This document shows, piece after piece, positions 57,681 through 64,000 of a stretch of DNA of 64,000 nucleotides. The notes under the pieces are model-generated. The model had not been told where the DNA came from, made no database searches, and saw nothing but the letters and a program-made list of their open reading frames with translations. Position 1 is the first letter of the stretch; the number at the start of each line of letters is the position of its first letter. Source of the DNA: Phycisphaerales bacterium (lineage in GTDB: Bacteria; Planctomycetota; Phycisphaerae; Phycisphaerales; SM1A02); the NCBI GenBank assembly GCA_022447205.1, contig JAKVBQ010000010.1, positions 17,656-81,655 on the forward strand. The letters are read 5' to 3'. The position numbers were made by a program, and so were the translations under genes.

Positions 57681-58691
57681 ATGGCACAGTACGCAGACGG
57701 CAGGCACCACCTCGACATCGCGGAGATGACCGCTGGGACCAGGGTGGATGGTGCGTACTCCCTCGTCAACCCCCAGGTCGCTCCCAAGCGGGATGGTTCT
57801 CCCTACTTCAAGTGTCTTGTTCGTGATGCGACGGGTGAGATCCCGGGGAGACTCTGGTCGATCGATCCGGCACGGGCCGAGGAGATCACCCGAACCGGGT
57901 ACGCATGGATCTCCGGTTGCACCGAGACCTACAAGGACCAGATCCAGCTGAAGATCGAGGACATCAAGGCGCATGAGCCTGATGACAAGGACCTGGCGGT
58001 CCTGCTGCCACATACGAATCATGATGTCGACCAGATGTTCAACGAGGTTTCGGGACTCCTGCGTTCCGTCCAGAGTGCGGAGATCCGCGCCCTCGTCGAC
58101 TGCTACCTCGAAGACGAAGCGCTGATGCGTCGGTTCCGCCAGGCACCCGCCGCGATGAACCTCCACCACGCCTTCATCGGCGGTCTGCTCGAACACACCC
58201 TTCAGCTGCTCAAGATCGCCGATGCCACCCTCCCGCTCTATCCGGAACTCAATCGTGACCTGGTGCTCATGGGCCTCTTCCTGCACGACCTCGGCAAGGG
58301 CTACGAACTGCAATGGGATCGCGGCTTCGATTACACGGTGCACGGGAATCTCATCGGGCACATCGTGTTCGGTGCACAGATGCTCGGGATGAAGATCCTG
58401 GAGTTGAAGGCGAAGCAGGGGATCGTCATTCCCCCGACCGTCAAGCACTGCCTCGAGCACATCGTCCTCAGCCATCACGGCAAGAAGGAGTACGGTGCGC
58501 CGGTCCTGCCCTCGACCCCGGAGGCGATCTTCGTCGCCCAGGTCGACAACCTCGACGCGAAGACCGCGATGGGACTTGCCGCCGCGGATCGCGGGAACCT
58601 GAAGCCGGGACAGACGTTCAGCGAACGCATCTGGGCGCTCGAGACCAAGATCTACCGCCCCGATCCGCTGAACCCGGTCGCCGAGTCCTGA
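57681..58691 (+). CDS. YhaM-like OB-fold/HD-domain 3'-5' exoribonuclease
   Basis: A 336-residue protein: an N-terminal OB-fold (YSLVNPQVAPKRDGSPYFKCLVRDATGEIPGRLWS) and a C-terminal HD phosphohydrolase domain with HHAFIGGLLEHTLQLLKIA, LFLHDLGKGYELQWD (the HD pair), HIVFGAQMLG and HIVLSHHGKKEYGAPVLPSTPEA. This matches YhaM of Bacillus, a 3'-5' exoribonuclease that can also attack DNA; activity is inferred from the family. Start ATG 57681 has AAGGAG 9 nt upstream. Convergent with the kinase gene (9-nt gap). Confidence 0.88.
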   Translation: MAQYADGRHHLDIAEMTAGTRVDGAYSLVNPQVAPKRDGSPYFKCLVRDATGEIPGRLWSIDPARAEEITRTGYAWISGCTETYKDQIQLKIEDIKAHEPDDKDLAVLLPHTNHDVDQMFNEVSGLLRSVQSAEIRALVDCYLEDEALMRRFRQAPAAMNLHHAFIGGLLEHTLQLLKIADATLPLYPELNRDLVLMGLFLHDLGKGYELQWDRGFDYTVHGNLIGHIVFGAQMLGMKILELKAKQGIVIPPTVKHCLEHIVLSHHGKKEYGAPVLPSTPEAIFVAQVDNLDAKTAMGLAAADRGNLKPGQTFSERIWALETKIYRPDPLNPVAES

Positions 58692-58700
58692 TAGGGCTGC

Positions 58701-61700
58701 TCAGGAATCCCCTGCCGAACCAGCCGACACCTGCAGTGCCTCGATCCGATCGAGGTACCGGCGTCGTCGCTCCTCGATCGGGGAGGTGATCGCCGCGCGG
58801 CGCAACGCCTCGATCGCCGCGGGCACGTTGCCGGTCCCGAGAAGCGTCTCCGCGTGGACTGCCGTGGCCAGGTCGTGTTCCGCGCCGAGCAGTTCCTCGA
58901 GTCTTGATTCGAGTCGTTCCATGTTCGCGCGCAGCGCCGTCATGGTGTCGTCATCGATCCCCTCGATCAGTTCGAGCGCTCGCGTGCCGAGCGCCTCGCC
59001 GAGGTCCTCTGCCTTGAAGACCGCCGCCTGTTCCTGCATGTCCGCTTCGGAGAGGAGCAGGTCGAGGGCGACGCCGATCATGTCCGCATCCGGGGTCTCG
59101 ATCGCACCCAGTGCCTGGTCGAGACTTCCGCGCAGGCGCTGGTGCAGCAGGTTGCGGATCGTTCGCGGGGAGGCATCGAGGAAGATCTCGACCGATCTCG
59201 TGATGCAGTCGGGATCGCCCTCGCAGTGATCCAACGCGAATTGGAAGAGGGTCTCCGCATCGCCCGGGGCATGTTCCTCCGCCATCTCGAGCTGGATCTC
59301 GACGAGATCGACCAGTTGTCGGTCGGCTCCGCCGATCGCGGTGAAGGCGATCGGCATGAGCTCTTCCGTGCGTTCGCGCGCGCCATCGATGTCACCGGTT
59401 GTGATCAGGCACTTCAGGAGCTGGCCTTCCCAGTAAAGGGTCTGCGGGTCGCTTGCGCTGTTGAGCGCCTTCAGGTCCTCGACCGCCTCCTCGAGGAGCG
59501 GGATCGCATCACCCGGCATGTCGTTGCTGAGCAGCGCCCCACCGTGGTAGGCGAGGGCGTTGGCGCGTGAACCCGCATCGAGTTCCGTGCTCCTGTTCGA
59601 TGCCTCGAACATCGCACGCGTGAATTCGAGGCACATTCGATGGCGTTCCACCGATCTGAGGACCTTCGCCATCGCCCCGTACCAGTCGACCTCTTCGGTG
59701 AGCTCGTCCGCGAACAACTCCGGGACCAGGTCCGCGAACGCCCTGGTGGTCGCGATGCCTTCGGCCTCGAAACCGGCTTCGAAACAGGTCTTCACGAGTT
59801 CCAGGAGGACGGCGAGGCGCATGGTGGCCCCGGCATCGCTTCGCTCGAGCACCAGCTGCCTCAGTCGGGCGCACGTGTCCCGGGCCTCGTCGATCCGGTC
59901 GTGTTCCAGTTCGAGGGCCGCCCTGACAAGCAGGATGCCGAACATCCACTGTTCGACCACGGCGATCGGATAGTCGGCGATGACCGCCATGGTGTGTTCG
60001 AACCTGGGGACTGCCTCCTCGAAACGTCCGAGGTTCATCATCGCCATCGTCCAGGTGCTCTCGGCCTGCACGGTGCGGATGTCGTCCTCGCCCCAGAGCT
60101 GCTTCTGCCCGTACCAGGAGGATTCGAGCAACGGCACCGCCTCTTCCCAGGCCTCGATCTGGTTGAGTGCGGAGCCCAGCAGGGAAGCGGTGGCCATCGT
60201 CTCGGGGTGATCCCTGCCGTACTTCTCGAGGAGTCCTTCATAGGAAGCACGGAGTTCCTCCGCGGCGATCCGGCTTTCTCCCGAGGTGAGGTGGAACAAC
60301 CCGGCAATCGTCCGCGCGGCGAGGGTGTCGGTGTGGTCCGGGCCCAGCACGCGTTCGAGGTCCTCCGCGATCTGCATGATCTCATCGAGTGACTCGACTC
60401 GCTGACCGATGGAGAAGTCGATCAACTGCTCCGCCAGCCTGCCGTTCAGCGTGGTCGGATGCAGTGCCCCCAGCGCGGCTTCGATCCTGCTTGAACTCCC
60501 GAAGGCCGGCTCGACCTCGCCGGGCGTCCGGGTGTTGCCCGAAAGTCGGTCCAGGGTCGAGTTCGCCATGGTCAGGATGACCTCCGAGCGCATCGTCTCT
60601 TCATGGTCCGGGCCCAGCACGCGCCGGGATCGCTCGACGACGTCCTGCATCAGGACCGCCGCCTCCTGGACCCGAAGGGTGTTCATCATGACCATCGCCC
60701 GTTGGTTGTTGGCGGCGAGGATCTGGGGGTCGTCGAGCGCCTCGTCGTTCTCGATCCCGAGGAGGATCGATTCCAGTCTCGATTCGGCGTCGTCGTAGCG
60801 TCCTTGTTCCGTCCAGAGTTCGGCGAGCAGGACATTCACCTCCCGAGTCGCCGGGTGGGTGGCCCCATGAGCCCTTTCAAGCAGGATCAGCGCTCGCTGG
60901 AGATTCGGTCCCGCGGAAGCCAGGTCACCGAGGTCCAGCTGGATCCTGCCGATGGTGCTTCGGAGATCGGCCTCCATCATCGGTTGTCCGCCGAACATGT
61001 CGTCGATCGAATCGCTCGCCTCGCGAAGAAGCTCCGTCAGGCTGAAGGTGCGCCCCTGAGCCTGTTCCGGACTGCCGAGTTCGAAGATCGAATAGAGGAA
61101 CTCCGCCACCAGTCGAGCGCGTTCCGATTCCTCCCTGGCACGGTCCCGCTCGCCGTCCGCGCGTTGCTTCTCGGTTTCGAGACTGGCCAGGGTCCGTTCG
61201 ATCTCCGCTCGTGCGGCTTCGGCCTTGTCTCGATCGACGTTGGCTCTGGCTTCCGCTGCGGTCGCGATCAGCGCGGCCTCTTGCGCGCGTCCTCGTTCCT
61301 GCAGACTCCAGATCGTCGTGCCCAGCAGGATGACGATGATCGCTGCGATCGAGGCCACGAGTACCTTGTGACGTCTGGCGAACATTCTCGCCTGGTAGGC
61401 GAGGCTCGGTGGTCGTGCCTCGATCGGTTCGTCCCCGAGGAACCTGCCGATGTCCTGCTTGAGTTCGAGTGCGGACTGGTAGCGACGATCCTTGTCCTTC
61501 TCGAGCGCCTTGCCCACGATCGTCTCGAGATCGCCTCCGAGCGTCCGGTCCAGGGTCGACATCCTCGAAGGTGATTCCTCGCGGATCATCCTGGCGGCGT
61601 CGTAGACCGGCACGTTCTCGAGCTGGTGCGGACGTCGACCGGTGAGCAGCTCGAACAGGATGACACCGAGGGCGTAGACATCGCTGCGTGTGTCGACGAG

Positions 61701-62552
61701 GTCGGGGTTCGCCTCGCACTGTTCGGGGCTCATGTAGTAGAGCGTGCCCACCAGCTGACCGACATCGGTCTGCATGGTGGCCACCTGGATGTCGCTGTCC
61801 GTGGCCCTGGCCACGCCGAAGTCGATCACCCTGGGTCGCCCGTCCGAGTCGACGAGGATGTTGTCCGGTTTCAGGTCGCGGTGCACCACGCCCTTCTGGT
61901 GCCCGTGGTGGATCGCATCGCAGACGGTCTCGAAGAGTCGAAGCTTGTCACGCGTCGACAGGCGCTTGCTTGCGGCCCACTTGTCGAGTGGCATCGCCGC
62001 GTCGATGTATTCCATGGCGAAGTAGGGGGCCTCGCCGGTGCCGTCATCGAACGTGCCTGCCTCGAAGATCTCCGCGATGGCCGGATGGTTGAGCTTGCCG
62101 AGGACCTGTGATTCGTATTCGAACCGCTTGAGTGCGGTCGGGCTGGTGAGTCCCGCCTTCATCACCTTGATGGCGACTCGTCGTCTCGGGTTCTCCTGGA
62201 GGGCTTCGTACACCGTGCCCATCCCGCCCGACTGGATGACCCGACGGATCCGGTACCTGCCGATCATCTCCGGGAGCCTCTCGCTTCCCGCGGAGGAGGA
62301 CACCACGGTGTTCTCGATGGTCTCCGCCTCGCTTGCTTCGGTCCCGGCAAGATGCCTGAGGACCGCACTGCGCAGAGCATGGTCGTCCCCGCAGGCGGCA
62401 TCGATCATCGTGGGACGTTCGGTCTCCGCGGCAAGCATGACCGCTTCGGCGATGCGTTTCGCCCGCTGAGCCAGGTCCGGAGCATCCTCTCCTCGATCGG
62501 AATCCGGATCACCGAACACTTCTTCATCGATCTCATCGCCTTCGAGGTTCAT
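58701..62552 (-). CDS. Large membrane Ser/Thr protein kinase with TPR region
   Basis: A 1283-residue kinase. Residues about 100-365 form the Hanks-type domain: IQSGGMGTVYEAL, AIKVMK, HRDLKPDNILV, VIDFGVARA, GTLYYMSPEQ. A membrane helix (VLVASIAAIIVILLGTTIWSL) follows near 385-405, then a charged coiled-coil (about 410-475) and about 800 residues of helical TPR-like repeats (FAELGS/ILLERAHGATHPATREVNVLLAELW-type units). The N-terminal 90 residues are acidic. Such kinases are abundant in Planctomycetes. Start ATG 62552 follows a TATGAT box by 7 nt and lacks a Shine-Dalgarno; ATG 62564 is in frame and overlaps that box. Confidence 0.92.
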   Translation of the reverse strand: MNLEGDEIDEEVFGDPDSDRGEDAPDLAQRAKRIAEAVMLAAETERPTMIDAACGDDHALRSAVLRHLAGTEASEAETIENTVVSSSAGSERLPEMIGRYRIRRVIQSGGMGTVYEALQENPRRRVAIKVMKAGLTSPTALKRFEYESQVLGKLNHPAIAEIFEAGTFDDGTGEAPYFAMEYIDAAMPLDKWAASKRLSTRDKLRLFETVCDAIHHGHQKGVVHRDLKPDNILVDSDGRPRVIDFGVARATDSDIQVATMQTDVGQLVGTLYYMSPEQCEANPDLVDTRSDVYALGVILFELLTGRRPHQLENVPVYDAARMIREESPSRMSTLDRTLGGDLETIVGKALEKDKDRRYQSALELKQDIGRFLGDEPIEARPPSLAYQARMFARRHKVLVASIAAIIVILLGTTIWSLQERGRAQEAALIATAAEARANVDRDKAEAARAEIERTLASLETEKQRADGERDRAREESERARLVAEFLYSIFELGSPEQAQGRTFSLTELLREASDSIDDMFGGQPMMEADLRSTIGRIQLDLGDLASAGPNLQRALILLERAHGATHPATREVNVLLAELWTEQGRYDDAESRLESILLGIENDEALDDPQILAANNQRAMVMMNTLRVQEAAVLMQDVVERSRRVLGPDHEETMRSEVILTMANSTLDRLSGNTRTPGEVEPAFGSSSRIEAALGALHPTTLNGRLAEQLIDFSIGQRVESLDEIMQIAEDLERVLGPDHTDTLAARTIAGLFHLTSGESRIAAEELRASYEGLLEKYGRDHPETMATASLLGSALNQIEAWEEAVPLLESSWYGQKQLWGEDDIRTVQAESTWTMAMMNLGRFEEAVPRFEHTMAVIADYPIAVVEQWMFGILLVRAALELEHDRIDEARDTCARLRQLVLERSDAGATMRLAVLLELVKTCFEAGFEAEGIATTRAFADLVPELFADELTEEVDWYGAMAKVLRSVERHRMCLEFTRAMFEASNRSTELDAGSRANALAYHGGALLSNDMPGDAIPLLEEAVEDLKALNSASDPQTLYWEGQLLKCLITTGDIDGARERTEELMPIAFTAIGGADRQLVDLVEIQLEMAEEHAPGDAETLFQFALDHCEGDPDCITRSVEIFLDASPRTIRNLLHQRLRGSLDQALGAIETPDADMIGVALDLLLSEADMQEQAAVFKAEDLGEALGTRALELIEGIDDDTMTALRANMERLESRLEELLGAEHDLATAVHAETLLGTGNVPAAIEALRRAAITSPIEERRRRYLDRIEALQVSAGSAGDS

Positions 62553-62559
62553 GCCCTCG

Positions 62560-62565
62560 ATCATA
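62560..62565 (-). promoter_or_regulatory. Candidate -10 box, leaderless start of kinase gene
   Basis: TATGAT on the minus strand ends 7 nt before ATG 62552. Confidence 0.4.
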
Positions 62566-62640
62566 GGTCAATCGACGACCGGAACCGCGTCCATTCGAGG
62601 CAGCGCCGTTTCCATGCCACATGGAACCCCCTGTGAAGCC

Positions 62641-62802
62641 TCAGGCGTCGTTTTCGAGTTCCATCCGCAGCCATGCGACGTCGGCGGCTCGGCGGGAGTG
62701 CGTTTCGGACTTCCGCAGTGCCTGGATCGCATCGGGACAGTTGATGCTCATCGCGATGTCCGCATTGCCGAGTTCGCCTTCGAACACCTCGATCGCCACC
62801 AC
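62641..62802 (-). CDS. Possible small protein upstream of the kinase gene
   Basis: A 53-residue candidate starting at one of two adjacent GTG codons (62802/62799). The product VVAIEVFEGELGNADIAMSI, then NCPDAIQALRKSETHSRRA and DVAWLRMELENDA, has balanced protein-like composition, unlike the Arg-rich shadow frames here. The open frame extends further upstream (62880) without ATG. GGA lies 6 nt before GTG 62802. Not recognised. It ends 88 nt before the kinase start. It may be a small conserved protein, part of a larger gene with a non-standard start, or chance. Confidence 0.35.
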   Translation of the reverse strand: MVAIEVFEGELGNADIAMSINCPDAIQALRKSETHSRRAADVAWLRMELENDA

Positions 62803-62879
62803 GCTTGATCCGGTCGCGTGATCGGCTGGTTCGATTTCCGTTGACTTCTTCTTCCTGCTGCACTCGTCATGTCGACCCG

Positions 62880-63307
62880 CTCAGGGTATCGGACCTACTG
62901 GCGATCTCGAATCGGAACACGGCGGGGTGTCGTCATGCTGAACGGTCGGTTTGTCCACAAGGCCAGAACTCCCGGACATGCACGATCCTGGCTGCCGTGG
63001 CTCGATTCAAGATGGACGTTCGAACACAAATCTGCCTGCCCGGGATCACAAGCGTTTTTATCGCCACACTTTGCGAGTTGCAACTGTTCGTTGCTTGGAG
63101 CTATCACGTACACTTTGGGCTGGGAACCGTTTGTGGGCGGCGGTATTCCCATTCATTTCGGACGTCATGCTGATAATGCTCCGGATGAATCATGTGTTCT
63201 TCCCATATGCGCCCTCAGGAACGATCGGACATGAGGTCCGCCCCGCCGTTTGACGCGATGCGGATCCTTCTCCACGCCTCGTGTCTCGGTGGTGATCGAA
63301 CACGTCA
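62880..63307. other. Gene-free stretch upstream of the partial di-haem gene
   Basis: About 430 nt without a supported gene; somewhat AT-richer than its surroundings between 63040 and 63200 (for example TTGCAACTGTTCGTTGCTTG). TACACT near 63109 could be a -10 box for the downstream oxidoreductase. I see no terminator or structured RNA. Confidence 0.4.
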
Positions 63308-64000
63308 ATGCAACGCAGTGCGGTCGATGAAGTGATGCATCAAGTGGTTCAAACCAGAAGGAACTCGAACGAGGCTGCGCCTCGTCGCGTGGCCCTTCAC
63401 TTGCTGCATCCCGTGAGCCGGACCGCCGTGCTCTGCCTCTTCATGATGCTGGGCTGCCTGCAGACGGCATCCGCTCAGGTCTCGGCGCTTCAGCCATTGG
63501 CAGGTGAGCCGGCTCCCGGTCTGACCTCCGAGCAGCTCCAGCGGTTCTGGGCCGGGCGCAACGCCTACGTCACCCCGATCGTCGAGGAGGAGGGCCTCGG
63601 CCCGATCTTCAACAAGGCCTCCTGTGCCGCCTGTCACGATGCTCCCATCGGAGGTGCGGGTGCGGTCACCGTGGTGAACTTCGCCATCGCCCAGGGATCG
63701 AACTTCGATCCGCTGCTTGAACAGGGCGGACCGGTCCTTCAGGTCGCTTCCATCCATTCCGATTGCACCGAGACGCTGCCTGCGGGGGTCAACCTGATCC
63801 GCCCCCGGATCACCCTGGGCACGCTGGGCTTCGGCTACATCGAGGCGATACCCGACGAGGACATCATCGCCTATGCCACCGAGAGTCAGGTCGATGGTGT
63901 CACCGGCAGGCCCCACATGGTGACGACCCTCGCGCACCTGGATGATCCCGATCTTCCCCTCCGCGTCGGCCGCTTCGGCTGGAAGGCGCAGATCGCGACC
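63308..64000 (+). CDS. Di-haem oxidoreductase (DUF1111-type), 3' end cut by window
   Basis: The frame is open to the right edge (231 codons). A signal region ends LQTASAQ; the mature part has ARGLGPIF-like GLGPIFNKASCAACHDAPIGGAG with a c-type haem site (CAACH), LGFGYIEAIPD and GRFGWKAQ, all characteristic of the di-haem DUF1111 family of secreted redox proteins. The second CxxCH lies beyond the window. The start is uncertain: ATG 63308 is the first in frame; GTG 63413 would give a more usual short signal peptide (VSRTAVLCLFMMLGC). No partner gene is visible. Confidence 0.85.
   Translation, partial: MQRSAVDEVMHQVVQTRRNSNEAAPRRVALHLLHPVSRTAVLCLFMMLGCLQTASAQVSALQPLAGEPAPGLTSEQLQRFWAGRNAYVTPIVEEEGLGPIFNKASCAACHDAPIGGAGAVTVVNFAIAQGSNFDPLLEQGGPVLQVASIHSDCTETLPAGVNLIRPRITLGTLGFGYIEAIPDEDIIAYATESQVDGVTGRPHMVTTLAHLDDPDLPLRVGRFGWKAQIAT

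Noticed and set aside
62880..63300. Short frames (85-122 codons) in the gap before the di-haem gene
   Set aside because: They overlap one another on both strands, carry no motif and have no ribosome site.

Overview
The window looks like chromosomal DNA of a Planctomycetes bacterium, most likely of the Phycisphaerae. The evidence is high GC with codons ending in G or C, lipoproteins and LPS-type heptose genes of a Gram-negative envelope, a pyrophosphate-type phosphofructokinase, an adenosylcobalamin-dependent ribonucleotide reductase, and three secreted proteins that end in the paired calcium-loop (dockerin-like) tail common in Phycisphaerales. This placement rests on protein features only. 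There is no rRNA or tRNA gene, and I see no insertion sequence, phage gene or CRISPR array, so this reads as core chromosome with several secreted or accessory genes mixed in.

Layout. 1-9.2 kb: a lipoprotein cut by the window edge, ahcY, a secreted zinc-protease-like protein coupled to a DUF1573 lipoprotein, thiolase, fbp, an MmgE/PrpD protein and a BBOX-like dioxygenase. 9.2-15.2 kb: a large secreted glucose/sorbosone-dehydrogenase-like protein, a macrodomain protein, an unusual B12-domain/MeaB GTPase fusion and two envelope proteins. 15.2-22.5 kb: nrdJ, a gene-poor 1.15 kb region and uvrD/pcrA. 22.5-28.8 kb: a leftward run (map, serA, prolyl oligopeptidase, small membrane protein), a 14-residue-repeat protein and hutI. 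28.9-34.6 kb: STAS protein, ChaN-like lipoprotein, methyltransferase, polyprenyl synthase, double-thioredoxin protein, panC. 34.7-36.9 kb: iscS-iscU-iscA. 36.9-43.4 kb: FG-GAP protein, HELGH peptidase, gingipain-like C25 peptidase, small lipoprotein. 43.4-49.8 kb: an isolated atpD, small protein, manA, FabZ-like protein, histone-H1-like protein, purB, single-pass membrane protein. 49.8-52.3 kb: plsY/heptosyltransferase/unknown/gmhB, coupled by ATGA overlaps. 52.3-58.7 kb: PPi-phosphofructokinase, lysS, transglutaminase, nnrD and a YhaM-like nuclease. 58.7-64 kb: a giant Ser/Thr kinase and a partial di-haem oxidoreductase.

How the genes fit together. fbp and the PPi-linked phosphofructokinase serve glycolysis/gluconeogenesis. 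gmhB, the GT9 transferase and plsY feed envelope lipid and LPS synthesis. iscSUA forms a compact Fe-S assembly operon. Many neighbouring genes overlap by GTGA or ATGA, which implies translational coupling.

The signals most worth a second look are: a recurrent TAnnnT box 6-9 nt ahead of start codons that lack a Shine-Dalgarno, suggesting leaderless mRNAs; the B12/GTPase fusion without a mutase; the 42-bp repeat gene; atpD away from other ATP-synthase genes; and the unexplained nrdJ-uvrD gap. I found no complete, clearly new multi-gene system.
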